Source of the DNA: JAHEAO01 sp942492375
Lineage (GTDB): Bacteria > Pseudomonadota > Alphaproteobacteria > Rhodobacterales > Rhodobacteraceae
Assembly (NCBI GenBank): GCA_942492375.1
Contig: CALOEL010000014.1
Coordinates: 310,001 to 374,000 of the forward strand
Direction of reading: 5' to 3'
Length of the DNA: 64,000 bases
Shown here piece by piece: positions 18,120 through 26,995 of this stretch. The position numbers and the translations under genes were made by a program. The notes below the pieces were generated by a model. It was not told where the DNA came from and made no database searches. It saw nothing but the letters and a program-made list of their open reading frames with translations. Numbering within the stretch: position 1 is the first letter of the stretch; every line of letters begins with the position of its first letter.

Positions 18120-19220
18120 TCAGCCGATCGGGCCACGCTGGCCGCCGGTCTGGGCTCGGTCGAGCAGAAGGTGGTCAAGGATCACGCAGGCCATCATCGC
18201 CTCGCCGACAGGAACGGCGCGGATCCCGACGCATGGGTCGTGACGGCCCTTGGTCACGATCTCGGTTTCCTCGCCGCCGATGGTGATGGTCTTGCGGGGC
18301 GTCAGGATCGACGAGGTCGGTTTTACCGCGAAGCGGCAGACGATATCCTGCCCGGTCGAAATGCCGCCAAGGATGCCACCCGCATGGTTCGAGCTGAATT
18401 CGGGGCCGTTCGGGCCCATTCGAATCTCGTCGGCGTTGTCTTCTCCGGTCAGAGAGGCGGCGCCCATACCTTCGCCGATCTCGACGCCCTTGACCGCGTT
18501 TATCGACATCATCGCCGCGGCGATTTCAGTGTCCAGCTTGGCATAGACCGGCGCGCCGAGACCTGCCGGAACGCCGCGCGCGGCGACTTCGATCACAGCG
18601 CCGACGGAGTTGCCGGATTTGCGCAGATCGTCGAGGTAGATGGCCCAGTCCTCGGCGGCCTGCGCATCCGGGGTCCAGAACGGATTGGACTCTACCTGCG
18701 CCCAGTCGAAGCGGGCCGGATCGATCTTCCGCGGACCCATCTGCACCATGTAGGCCTTGATCTCGACGCCAGGCGCGACGCTCTTGATCGCCTCCCGCGC
18801 CACGCCGCCGGCCGCCACCCGTGCCGCGGTCTCGCGCGCCGATGACCGGCCGCCGCCGCGAGGATCGCGGATACCGTATTTTTGCCAGTAGGTGATATCG
18901 GCGTGGCCCGGACGGAATTTCTGGGCGATCTCGCCATAGTCCTTCGACCTTTGGTCAGTGTTTCGGATCATCAGCTGTATCGGTGTGCCGGTCGTACGAC
19001 CCTCGAACGTGCCCGAGAGAATCTCGACTTCGTCAGCCTCTCGCCGCTGGGTCGTGAAACGATTTTGGCCGGGTTTGCGTCGATCAAGCCAATGCTGAAG
19101 CATGGCGGCGTCGAGCGGAACGCCGGGGGGGCACCCGTCGACTGTAGCGCCCAGAGCAGGACCATGCGATTCGCCCCAGGTCGTGACGCGGAAGAGGTGG
19201 CCGAAGGTGTTGAGGCTCAT
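18120..19220 (-). CDS. aroC: Chorismate synthase
   Basis: A 366-residue FMN-dependent lyase turning EPSP into chorismate, the last shared step of aromatic synthesis. Signatures: GESHGPALGATVDGCPPGVPL at the N terminus, RPGHADITYWQKYGIRDPRGGGRSSARETAARVAAG in the middle, and GGISTGQDIVCRFAVKPTSSI then KGRHDPCVGIRAVPVGEAM near the end. Length is typical of the monofunctional bacterial enzyme, which relies on an external flavin reductase. The gene is divergent from the thiamine-transport operon and its TPP riboswitch. Confidence 0.95.
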   Translation of the reverse strand: MSLNTFGHLFRVTTWGESHGPALGATVDGCPPGVPLDAAMLQHWLDRRKPGQNRFTTQRREADEVEILSGTFEGRTTGTPIQLMIRNTDQRSKDYGEIAQKFRPGHADITYWQKYGIRDPRGGGRSSARETAARVAAGGVAREAIKSVAPGVEIKAYMVQMGPRKIDPARFDWAQVESNPFWTPDAQAAEDWAIYLDDLRKSGNSVGAVIEVAARGVPAGLGAPVYAKLDTEIAAAMMSINAVKGVEIGEGMGAASLTGEDNADEIRMGPNGPEFSSNHAGGILGGISTGQDIVCRFAVKPTSSILTPRKTITIGGEETEIVTKGRHDPCVGIRAVPVGEAMMACVILDHLLLDRAQTGGQRGPIG

Positions 19221-19311
19221 GGTCTGGCTCCCTTTCGAAGCGGTCTAGCGGGCGCTCCGCCGCGTCTCAAGGGCTTTCGCCTTGAACCACGTGGGGACGT
19301 GGCCTAGATAT

Positions 19312-19401
19312 CGCCCTACCTCGGGGTGCACCGATCCGGTGCTGAGATGCTTATGCGGACCCGTTGAACCTGAACCGGCTAACACCGGCGGAGGGAAGGT
19401 G
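19312..19401 (+). ncRNA. TPP riboswitch (THI element)
   Basis: The conserved elements occur in order: CGGGGTGC (about 19323), GCTGAGA (19341), ACCCGTTGAACCTGAACCGG (19369-19378 core) and GGAGGGAAGG closing P1. The CTAACACCGGCG stretch forms the P4/P5 side. P1 pairs GCCCTACC with the final GAGGGAAGG. It precedes thiBPQ on the same strand, so thiamine uptake is shut off when TPP is abundant. Confidence 0.93.
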
Positions 19402-19408
19402 TGATTGA

Positions 19409-19443
19409 TCTCCACCCGAACCCCGCCCGTTCGCGAATGGAGA
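19409..19443 (+). promoter_or_regulatory. Candidate Shine-Dalgarno-sequestering hairpin of the TPP riboswitch
   Basis: TCTCCA at 19409-19414 is the exact complement of TGGAGA at 19438-19443, which contains the thiB ribosome site. The pairing would hide the site. The P1 3' strand GGAGGGAAGG just upstream could pair with CTCCACC instead, giving a translational switch. Inferred from complementarity only. Confidence 0.5.
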
Positions 19444-19449
19444 CCGATG

Positions 19450-20442
19450 ATGAAAAGCACTTTGATTGCGACGGGCCTGCTGACCATGGCGAGTGTTGCC
19501 GTGGCGCAGGAAAAACCTGTTCTGACTGTCTACACCTACGACAGCTTTGTTTCCGAATGGGGTCCCGGCCCGCAGATCGAGACCGCCTTCGAAGCGGATT
19601 GCGGTTGCGATCTTCAATTCGTCGCCGCTGGAGACGGCGCTGCCCTGCTGGCAAGAATCCGTCTGGAAGGCGAGCGGAGCGATGCGGACGTGGTGCTTGG
19701 GCTGGACACAAACCTTACGGCGGCCGCGGCCGAGACCGGGCTGTTCGCGCCGCATGGGTTGGAGACGCTGAAACTCGATCTTCCCGTGGACTATCAGGAC
19801 GACATCTTCGTCCCCTATGACTGGGGCTATTTCGCTTTCGTCTATGATACGCAGACCGTCTCTGAACCGCCGCGATCCTTCGAGGAGCTGGCGGCAGGCG
19901 ATCTTAAGGTGGTCATCCAGGATCCCCGTTCCTCGACGCCGGGCCTTGGTCTGCTGATGTGGGTCAAATCGGCCTATGGCGACCGGGCGCCGGAAATTTG
20001 GGAAGCGCTCTCGGATAACATCCTGACCGTCACGAAGGGCTGGTCGGAGGCCTATGGCATGTTCCTCGAAGGTGAAGCCGACATGGTGCTGTCCTACACA
20101 ACGTCGCCGGCCTATCACCTGATCGCCGAAGGCGATGACAGCAAGGCAGCGGCCGTTTTCGCGGAAGGGCACTATCTGCAGATCGAGGTTGCGGGCAAGC
20201 TGGCCACGACCGACCAACCGGAACTGGCCGAGGAGTTCCTGCAATTCATCCTGACAGATGCCTTCCAGGGCGTGATCCCTGAAACCAACTGGATGTATCC
20301 GGCGCGCACGCCGTCGGGGGGACTTCCGAAGGGGTTTGAGACCCTGATCACTCCCGAGACGTCCTTGCTGTTCTCAGCGGAAGAGGCTGCCGCTTTGCGG
20401 GATGAAGCGATTCAGGAATGGTTGACGGCGCTCAGCCGTTGA
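19450..20442 (+). CDS. thiB: Thiamine ABC transporter substrate-binding protein
   Basis: A 330-residue periplasmic binding protein with a signal peptide (KSTLIATGLLTMASVAVAQ, cleavage after VAQ or AVA). The mature part follows ThiB: LTVYTYDSFVSEWGPGP, DVVLGLDTNLTAAA, FVPYDWGYFAFVYD, VIQDPRSSTPGLGLLMW, MVLSYTTSPAYHLI and IPETNWMYPA. It captures thiamine, thiamine phosphate or TPP. Two ATGs are adjacent (19447 and 19450); the second has better spacing from GGAG at 19439. It is controlled by the TPP riboswitch upstream and overlaps thiP by 25 bases. Confidence 0.93.
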   Translation: MKSTLIATGLLTMASVAVAQEKPVLTVYTYDSFVSEWGPGPQIETAFEADCGCDLQFVAAGDGAALLARIRLEGERSDADVVLGLDTNLTAAAAETGLFAPHGLETLKLDLPVDYQDDIFVPYDWGYFAFVYDTQTVSEPPRSFEELAAGDLKVVIQDPRSSTPGLGLLMWVKSAYGDRAPEIWEALSDNILTVTKGWSEAYGMFLEGEADMVLSYTTSPAYHLIAEGDDSKAAAVFAEGHYLQIEVAGKLATTDQPELAEEFLQFILTDAFQGVIPETNWMYPARTPSGGLPKGFETLITPETSLLFSAEEAAALRDEAIQEWLTALSR

Positions 20443-21990
20443 TCCGACTCTGGCCAGGATTTGTCGCTGCCAGCCTGGTGGCGGCCATGACGCTCGGCAC
20501 CCTGATCGCGGTCGCCATTCGCGCCGAAGGGTGGACTGGCTTGTCGCCCTCTGACGGGGCGGCGGTGCGGTTTACCTTGTTGCAGGCGCTGTTATCCGCA
20601 GCGATCAGCGTGTCGCTGGCCGTACCGGTCGCCCGAGCGCTGGCGCGGCGGCGGTTTCGGGGACGGAGCCTGCTTGTGACGCTATTGGGCGCGCCGTTCA
20701 TCCTGCCGGTCATCGTGGCGATATTCGGGCTCTTGGCGGTCTTCGGGCGAAGCGGCCTTGTCAGCGACGCTTTGGCTTGGGTCGGACTGCCGCCGATCGA
20801 GATCTACGGCCTTCACGGTGTGGTGCTGGCGCATGTCTTTTTCAATCTGCCGCTGGCAACCCGGCTTATCCTTCAGGGATGGCTTTCGATCCCGGCGGAA
20901 CGGTTTCGCCTGGCGGCTTCGCTGGGATTTCGGCTCGGCGGACATGCGGCGTCTGCTGGAACGGCCGATGTTGCGCAGCGTTGTGCCCGGCGCGTTCATG
21001 GTCATCTTTCTGATCTGCATCACGAGCTTCGCTGTCGCACTGGCGCTGGGGGGCGGACCGAAGGCCACGACGGTCGAACTGGCGATCTACCAGGCGTTCC
21101 GTTTCGAGTTCGATCTGGGAAAGGCCGCGTTGCTCGCTCTGATCCAGTTCGGCCTATGTGCCGTCGCAGCGGGGTTGGCGCTCTGGGCTCACGTGCCCGA
21201 GACTGGCGGCGCGGGACTGGATCGGACCGTCAAGCGGTGGGATACCGGCGGCGGCTGGATGCGGATGCAGGACATTGGCTGTATCGCCCTCGCCGCGCTG
21301 TTTCTGCTTCTGCCGTTGGGCATGGTGGTGCTGCATGGCCTGGTAGGACTCACGGCGCTGCCGGCGTCGGTGGGATGGGCCACGCTGCGTTCGGTTTTGG
21401 TGGCATTGTCCTCGGCGGCGCTTACTGTCGTCCTGGCCTTTTCACTGACGCTAGCGGTGACCGCATTACAAGGACGTCTTGCCAAGGGCGCGCTGGAAGG
21501 CGTCGGGTACTTGGCGATCGCCGCCTCGCCGCTGGTCGTCGGAACCGGTTTGTTCATTCTTATCTTTCCGATAGCGGACCCTGTTTCGCTTGCCTTGCCG
21601 ATCACTGCATTGGTCAACGCGCTCATGAGCCTGCCATTCGCCTTGCGCGCGCTGGTTCCGGCCGTTTCGAGGATCGACGCGCAGTTCGGGCAGCTTGCCG
21701 ACAGCCTGTCGCTCGATGGCTGGGGGCGCATAAGGTATCTCTATCTGCCGCGGCTGCGGGCCCCCCTGGGATTTGCGGCTGGACTGGCCGCGGCGTTGAG
21801 CATGGGCGATTTGGGCGTCATCGCCCTGTTCGCCGACGGTGACAACGCAACGCTGCCGCTGCAGATGTACCGGTTGATGTCCGCGTACCGGATGGACGAA
21901 GCGGCAGCGGCAGGGCTGGTTCTTCTGGCGCTGGCCATGCTGCTCTTCTGGCTCTTTGACCGTGGAGGTCGGATCGATGCTGACGCTTGA
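20418..21990 (+). pseudogene. thiP: Thiamine ABC transporter permease ThiP, frameshifted
   Basis: A two-domain inner-membrane permease of the thiamine importer, about 520 residues if intact. The first part, MVDGAQPLIRLWPGF to RLAASLGFR, reads in one frame to about 20930. The continuation, SADMRRLLERPMLRSVVPG then SFAVALALGGGPKATTVELAIYQAFRFEFD, reads in the next frame. One extra base (or two missing) near 20930-20936, in GGATTTCGGCTCGGCG, separates them, and the first frame then runs into non-homologous sequence until 21842. The second membrane half is intact to the TGA at 21990. Either a real inactivating mutation or a sequence error. The start matches E. coli ThiP (MATRRQPLIPG). Confidence 0.85.
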
Positions 21991-22666
21991 GGCGCTGGAC
22001 ATCCGCCAGGACGATTTTCGGCTGACCGCCGATCTTTCGGTGGCGACCGGTGCGCTGGTCGCGGTGGTCGGACCTTCCGGAGCCGGTAAATCGACCTTGC
22101 TCAACGTTATATCGGGGTTTTTCCCGCGGTTTCGGGCGCGTTCTGTGGCATGGGGTGGATATCACCCATGCCGCCCGGGCAGCCGGCCATTGTCGGTGGT
22201 GTTTCAGGACAACAATCTTTTCCCGCATCTGACGGCGTTCCAGAATGTCGCGTTGGGAATTCGGCCGTCGCTGAAGCTTTCTGTCGACGAACATGAGCAA
22301 GTCGATGAAGCGCTGGCGCGGGTCGGCCTGGGCGGCTTGGAGCAGCGTAAACCCGGTGCGCTGTCCGGTGGCCAGCAGAGCCGGGTGACCCTGGCGCGCG
22401 TCCTGCTTCGGGGCAGGCCGTTGGTCCTGCTTGACGAGCCCTTCGCGGCACTTGGGCCGGCCTTGCGGACCGAGATGCTGGATCTGGTCGCGGAGCTTGT
22501 CCGCAAGCAGGGCGCGACGATGTTGATGGTCACGCACAGCCCGGCGGACGCGCTGCGGATTGCGGAAAAAACGATCCTGGTGGCGGATGGTGTCGCGAAA
22601 CGTCCGCTGCCGACGAAAGCCCTGTTCGAGAACCCGCCAGACGCGCTGCGCGACTATCTTGGATAG
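21977..22666 (+). CDS. thiQ: Thiamine ABC transporter ATP-binding protein, with an out-of-frame stretch
   Basis: A 229-residue ATPase: Walker A GPSGAGKST, Q-loop VVFQDNNLF, signature LSGGQQSR, Walker B PLVLLDEPF, H-loop VTHSP. Between Walker A and the Q-loop the family has a segment like GRVLWHGVDITHAA. Here those exact words occur about 22127-22172 but in the next frame, while the open frame reads RFRARSVAWGGYHPC. Two compensating small indels would explain this. The D-loop reads ALGP where the family usually has ALDP. The frame stays open to TAG at 22664, so a protein may be made, but activity is uncertain. Confidence 0.85.
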   Translation: MLTLEALDIRQDDFRLTADLSVATGALVAVVGPSGAGKSTLLNVISGFFPRFRARSVAWGGYHPCRPGSRPLSVVFQDNNLFPHLTAFQNVALGIRPSLKLSVDEHEQVDEALARVGLGGLEQRKPGALSGGQQSRVTLARVLLRGRPLVLLDEPFAALGPALRTEMLDLVAELVRKQGATMLMVTHSPADALRIAEKTILVADGVAKRPLPTKALFENPPDALRDYLG

Positions 22667-22671
22667 CGGAA

Positions 22672-22704
22672 ACGAAAACGCGCCCCGTGGGGCGCGTTCA
22701 GTTT
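22672..22704. terminator. Bidirectional terminator between thiQ and petC
   Basis: AACGCGCCCC (22677-22686) and GGGGCGCGTT (22689-22698) form a perfect 10-bp stem with a two-base gap. An A-rich side (GAAAACG) and a T-rich side (TTCAGTTTT) let it serve both convergent operons. Confidence 0.85.
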
Positions 22705-22719
22705 TGCTGCATGCGCTTG

Positions 22720-23502
22720 TCAGGTTTCCTTGCGGTGCTTGACCGGCGCCCAGATGCGCTTGTTTGTCAGGTAAAGTAGCACGGCGAGGATGCCGAGGAA
22801 GAAGACAGCCATAAGCCCCAGATGCTTTCGTGCCATCAGCTTGGGTTCGGCGGCCCACATCAGGAAGGCCGAAACGTCTTCAGACAGATCTTGAACATCA
22901 TTGGCATGGCCGTCGGCATAGTCGACGAGTCCATCGGACAGCGGCGGGTTCATCGCGATCCAGCCACCGGGAAAGATGGGGTTCTCGTAAAGCACCGCTC
23001 CCGCCTGCTCCTGTTCCTCTCCGGTATAGGACGTCAGAAGCGCGGTGATGTACTCAGGTCCGCCGATCCCTTTGAAGAGTTGGTTGATACCAAGACCGTA
23101 GGGTCCGTGGAAACCGGCGCGCGCCTTGGCCATCATGCTGAGGTCCGGTGCGTTTTCCAGCGAGGATTCGGGGAAATGGTCGGTCGGCAGCGCTGGACGG
23201 GTATCATCCAGCTCCGGATCGTAGACATCGTAACGGGCGGCGTAGGCGCGCACCTGTTCAGGGCTGTAGCCCAGATATTCGAGATCGCGGAAGGGTACGT
23301 ATTTCAGTCCGTGGCATGCCGCACAGACCTCGGTATAGACCTGCAGGCCGCGCTGCAGCTGGGCCTGATCGTATTTCCCGAACGGACCGTCAAACGAGAA
23401 CGCGATATTCTCGATATGACCGCCTTCGCTTTCGGCAGCGAAGGCGCCACCGGTGGCTAAGGCGACGGCCGAGATTGCGGAAAGGGCAAGGTTCCTGATC
23501 AT
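22720..23502 (-). CDS. petC: Cytochrome c1 of the bc1 complex
   Basis: A 260-residue protein with signal peptide MIRNLALSAISAVALATGGAFAA, haem-c motif CAACH (in YTEVCAACHGLKYVPFRDL), the MAKARAGFHGPYGLG region, and one C-terminal membrane anchor (HLGLMAVFFLGILAVLLYLTNKRIW) holding it in the inner membrane facing the periplasm. It accepts electrons from the Rieske protein and passes them to a c-type cytochrome. The ATG at 23502 begins the signal peptide; a longer frame overlaps petB. Third gene of petABC, ending at the shared terminator. Confidence 0.94.
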   Translation of the reverse strand: MIRNLALSAISAVALATGGAFAAESEGGHIENIAFSFDGPFGKYDQAQLQRGLQVYTEVCAACHGLKYVPFRDLEYLGYSPEQVRAYAARYDVYDPELDDTRPALPTDHFPESSLENAPDLSMMAKARAGFHGPYGLGINQLFKGIGGPEYITALLTSYTGEEQEQAGAVLYENPIFPGGWIAMNPPLSDGLVDYADGHANDVQDLSEDVSAFLMWAAEPKLMARKHLGLMAVFFLGILAVLLYLTNKRIWAPVKHRKET

Positions 23503-23518
23503 GGGTTCTGATCCTCTC

Positions 23519-24841
23519 TCACTCGGCCGGGGACGCGTCATGCGCGTAGTGCTCATTGAAGTCTTCCTCGATCGTGGCCGGTTGTGGCAGCGGCTTCTCG
23601 ATCACGCCGAGAATGGGCAGGATGACCAGGAAATAGGCGAACCAGTAAGCCGACCCTATCAGCGCGATGGTCGAGTAAGGCGGCTCTGCCGGTTGCGCGC
23701 CTGCCCACATCAGGACGATGAAGTCGATGATCAAAAGGTAGAACCACCATTTGAACATCGGGCGATAACGGCCCGAGCGCACACTGGACGTGTCCAGCCA
23801 CGGCACCAGCGCCATCACGAAGATCGCGCCAAACATGGCCAGCACGCCAAAGAACTTGGCGTCAATGATGCCGCCGGTCACGAAGCTGGCAATCTGGACG
23901 ACCCAGACGTCAGAGGTGAAGGCCCGCAGGATGGCGTAGAACGGCAGGTAGTACCATTCCGGCACGATATGCGCCGGCGTCGAAAGCGGATTCGCCTCGA
24001 TGTAGTTGTCGGGATGGCCGAAGTAGTTCGGCATGAAGCCGACCACCGCGAAGAACACCACGAGGATCACGACCAGCGCGAACAGGTCCTTGATCACGAA
24101 ATAGGGCCAGAATGGCAGCGTATCCTTCTCGGCCTCGGCTTTCGAGCCACGGCGCACCTCGACCCCGGTGGGGTTGTTGTTGCCGGTGGTGTGGAAGGCC
24201 CAGATATGCACGATCACCAGACCCGCGATGATGAAGGGCAGCAGGTAGTGCAGCGAGAAGAAGCGGTTCAGCGTGGCGTTGCCCACCGCGGGTCCACCCA
24301 GCAACCAGGTCTGCAGAGGCTCGCCGATGAACGGGATCGCGCCGAACAGCCCGGTGATCACGGTGGCGCCCCAGAATGACATCTGACCCCAGGGCAGAAC
24401 GTAGCCGAGGAAACCGGTCGCCATCATGGCAAGGTAGATCAGCATTCCGATAATCCAGGTCACTTCCCTCGGCGCCTTGTAAGAGCCGTAGAAAAGGCCA
24501 CGGAACATATGGATGTAGACCGCGAGGAAGAACAAGGACGCGCCGTTCATGTGCGTGTAGCGCAGCAGCGCGCCGCCGTTCACGTTGCGCATGATGTGCT
24601 CGATCGAGGCGAAGGCCATGTCGACATGCGGCGTGTAGTGCATCGCCAGTACGATGCCGGTTACGATCTGCAACACCAGGCAGAAGGCCAGCACGATGCC
24701 CCAGATCCACCACCAGTTCAGGTTCTTCGGGGTGGGGATGAACAGTGTGTCATAGAGCAGGCCCAGAACGGGGAGCCTTGTGTTCAGCCATTTCTCAAAC
24801 CCAGATTTCGGTTCATAATGGTCGTGCGGGATTCCAGCCAT
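23519..24841 (-). CDS. petB: Cytochrome b of the bc1 complex
   Basis: A 440-residue membrane protein with eight helices. Visible: WWIWGIVLAFCLVLQIVTGIVLAMHYTPH, the MNGASLFFLAVYIHMFRGLFYGSYK haem-ligand helix, MMATGFLGYVLPWGQMSFWGATVITG at the quinol site, and the conserved PEWYYLPFYAILR of the Qo pocket. It carries haems bL and bH and the Qo and Qi sites. It lies 11 bases after petA and 16 bases before petC, one operon on the minus strand. Confidence 0.96.
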   Translation of the reverse strand: MAGIPHDHYEPKSGFEKWLNTRLPVLGLLYDTLFIPTPKNLNWWWIWGIVLAFCLVLQIVTGIVLAMHYTPHVDMAFASIEHIMRNVNGGALLRYTHMNGASLFFLAVYIHMFRGLFYGSYKAPREVTWIIGMLIYLAMMATGFLGYVLPWGQMSFWGATVITGLFGAIPFIGEPLQTWLLGGPAVGNATLNRFFSLHYLLPFIIAGLVIVHIWAFHTTGNNNPTGVEVRRGSKAEAEKDTLPFWPYFVIKDLFALVVILVVFFAVVGFMPNYFGHPDNYIEANPLSTPAHIVPEWYYLPFYAILRAFTSDVWVVQIASFVTGGIIDAKFFGVLAMFGAIFVMALVPWLDTSSVRSGRYRPMFKWWFYLLIIDFIVLMWAGAQPAEPPYSTIALIGSAYWFAYFLVILPILGVIEKPLPQPATIEEDFNEHYAHDASPAE

Positions 24842-24852
24842 CTTACGCTCCG

Positions 24853-25416
24853 TTATCCGAGGATGAGGGTCGTATCGCCGTCGAAATTCGCGACGGGGAT
24901 CAGAAGGTTTTCGGGGGCGGGCCCCTTGCGGATCCGTCCTGCCGTATCGTAGTGCGATCCGTGGCAGGGGCAGAACCAGCCGCCGAAATCGCCTGCGCCC
25001 TCACCGATGGGAACGCAGCCGAGATGGGTACAGACGCCGATCATCACCAGCCATTCGCCAGCTTCATCAAGCGTCCGGTTCTCATCGATCGCCGGCGCTT
25101 CGCCCGGAAGGTTGGCATTCTCGGCGATCGGGTCGATCAGGTCGTCGAGTTCGACCGTGCGCGCCGACTCGATTTCCTCCGGAGTGCGACGGCGAATGAA
25201 GACCGGCTTGCCCAGCCACTTGACCGTCAACTGCGTGCCCGGCTCGACGCCCGAAATATCGACCCGGATCGACGAAAGCGCCTGCACGTCGGCGGACGGG
25301 TTCATCTGGTTGATCAACGGCCAGACGGCGGCCCCGGTGGCGACGACGCCCGCACCTGCCGTGGCATAGTACAGGAAGTCGCGGCGGGTGCCTTCGTGTT
25401 CTTCAACATGGGACAC
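24853..25416 (-). CDS. petA: Rieske iron-sulfur subunit of the bc1 complex
   Basis: A 187-residue protein with a GTG start at 25416, preceded by GGAGAA eight bases upstream. The N terminus carries a twin-arginine motif (TRRDFLYYATAGAG) that also acts as the membrane anchor. The [2Fe-2S] ligands are Cys129/His131 in CTHLGC and Cys149/His152 in CPCHGSH, with the disulfide Cys134 and Cys151, the same numbering as R. sphaeroides. Upstream sequence stays open but has no homology. First gene of petABC. Confidence 0.95.
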   Translation of the reverse strand: MSHVEEHEGTRRDFLYYATAGAGVVATGAAVWPLINQMNPSADVQALSSIRVDISGVEPGTQLTVKWLGKPVFIRRRTPEEIESARTVELDDLIDPIAENANLPGEAPAIDENRTLDEAGEWLVMIGVCTHLGCVPIGEGAGDFGGWFCPCHGSHYDTAGRIRKGPAPENLLIPVANFDGDTTLILG

Positions 25417-25674
25417 GAGCAATTCTCCATTTCGCAGCCGGTTGTCCCGGCACAATAGTTCGGCGGCGGCGGTTTCCCGCTGCCTTCGCATGGCGCTTTT
25501 AGCGAGGCATCCCCTCCGCGTCCAGCGGACAATCGGATAGAGAGGCGTCACACGGCCGCACTGTGTCCAAGGCTCTACTCTGTTGACGCATTTTTGACAA
25601 TTATGGATTGTATTCTGGTATTGTGCGTTTATGTCGGAACGTAGGTTGGGGATGACCGAAAGGATCTGAAGGAC

Positions 25675-26325
25675 ATGCGTCTTTCGCTGCTGTTCACAAT
25701 GCTTGTCTTGGCGATGTCGGGCGCAGCCGCGGCCGAGGATCAATTGAGCTTTTACGGCGGTATCCAGGAATCCCCGCATAGCGGCGTCAGCGGGAATGAT
25801 CCCGGCGGTGTGGGCAGATTCGATTTTACCGCGGCATGGGAAGGCAATTCTTTCGATATGCCGCCTTACTGGGGTTTGCGCTGGACCCGTTGGGAAAATG
25901 ATACCTTCGGTTGGGGATTGGATATCAATCATACCAAGGTCTATGCCGACGATGAGACCCTGAGCGAAAGCGGCTTTTCACATTTCGAGTTTACCGACGG
26001 GCTCAACATCATCACCTTGAACGCCTGGCGTCGATGGCCCGATGTCAGCGACAGGATCACCCCCTATGTCGGTGGCGGGGTTGGTTTCGCGATGCCGCAT
26101 GTCGAGGTTACGACTCCGGGCGGAGAAGTGTCAGAATACCAGGTGACCGGGCCCGCCGTGCAATGGGTGGCGGGCGCCAGCTATTCGCTGACCGACCGCT
26201 GGTCGGTCTTCGGCGAATACAAGGGAACCTTCTCGATGAACGAGGCTGATCTTGGCAGTGGCGGCACCCTGGAAACGGACATCGTGACCAACGCGCTTAA
26301 TGTCGGTGTCAGCTTCGGGTTCTGA
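25675..26325 (+). CDS. Outer-membrane beta-barrel protein, possibly LpxQ-like lipid A oxidase
   Basis: A 216-residue protein with signal peptide MRLSLLFTMLVLAMSGAAAAE and a small beta-barrel pattern: alternating amphipathic strands (DQLSFYGGIQ, WGLRWTRW, FGWGLDINHTKVY, ITPYVGGGVGFAMPHVEV, WSVFGEYKGTFSM), ending in an aromatic C-terminal strand (LNVGVSFGF), the usual signal for BAM insertion. Proteins of this look in Rhizobiales and Rhodobacterales are often annotated as lipid A oxidase LpxQ; I cannot confirm that by sequence alone. It stands alone, divergent from petABC, with about 260 bases between the starts. Confidence 0.75.
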   Translation: MRLSLLFTMLVLAMSGAAAAEDQLSFYGGIQESPHSGVSGNDPGGVGRFDFTAAWEGNSFDMPPYWGLRWTRWENDTFGWGLDINHTKVYADDETLSESGFSHFEFTDGLNIITLNAWRRWPDVSDRITPYVGGGVGFAMPHVEVTTPGGEVSEYQVTGPAVQWVAGASYSLTDRWSVFGEYKGTFSMNEADLGSGGTLETDIVTNALNVGVSFGF

Positions 26326-26345
26326 GCGCGACCATTTCCCCTGAT

Positions 26346-26957
26346 TCAGGCAAGGGGCGGCGGCGTCGCGGTAAAGCTGTCTCTCTTCGAAAAATCACCG
26401 AACCAGTTCGCCAAGGCATCGTTTCCTTGTCGCCAATCTCGGTCGGCATGGCGGAAATCCAGATAACCAAGGGCGCAGGCGATCGCGATCTGGCCCATGT
26501 CCAGCGGGCCGTTCAGCTGGCTGGTCCATCTTGAATTGAGTGCTTCAAGAGATCTGTCTATCTTGCCCCATTGGCCCTCGACCCATTCGGAAAGTCGCTT
26601 GCTCTCGGGTCGCAAACGGATCTCGTAGACCATCAGAATCGCCGCATCGAGGATGCCGTCGGCCGTCGCCTCCAATGTCAGTGTTTCCCAGAGCCGGCTG
26701 CCTTCCGGATAAAGCCGTCCACCCGCGCGCGCATCCAGATAGCGACAAATCACGCGGCTGTCGTACAGCGCGGGACCGTCTGGTCTTTCCAGCGCGGGCA
26801 GCTTGCCCAAGGGGTTCTGCGCAATCGGCATGCCCTGCGGATCGAGCGGGGTGCCTTGTGCGGGCGCCATTACCACGTCATCCGCTTGACCTGTTTCCAG
26901 AAGAAGGACCCGCACCTTGCGGGCATAGGGCGACGTCTCGGAATAATAGAGTTTCAT
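26346..26957 (-). CDS. Glutathione S-transferase family protein
   Basis: A 203-residue protein with a thioredoxin-like N-terminal domain (KLYYSETSPYARKVRVLLLETG, where Ser/Tyr near residue 8 bind glutathione; LGKLPALERPDGPALYDSRVICRYLD, with the cis-Pro and the glutathione-binding DS pair) and an all-helical C-terminal domain. It resembles YibF/YliJ-type GSTs. It lies 38 bases downstream of the LacI-type regulator on the same strand and could be co-transcribed with it. Substrate unknown. Confidence 0.85.
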   Translation of the reverse strand: MKLYYSETSPYARKVRVLLLETGQADDVVMAPAQGTPLDPQGMPIAQNPLGKLPALERPDGPALYDSRVICRYLDARAGGRLYPEGSRLWETLTLEATADGILDAAILMVYEIRLRPESKRLSEWVEGQWGKIDRSLEALNSRWTSQLNGPLDMGQIAIACALGYLDFRHADRDWRQGNDALANWFGDFSKRDSFTATPPPLA

Positions 26958-26995
26958 CTCAAATCGCCTTCAGTGGTTACGAGGGAAAAGCAGCC

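Noticed and set aside
25417..25932. N-terminal extension of the Rieske protein
   Set aside because: The extension shows no homology, lies in the intergenic region, and the GTG at 25416 gives exactly the R. sphaeroides length and ligand numbering with a good ribosome site.
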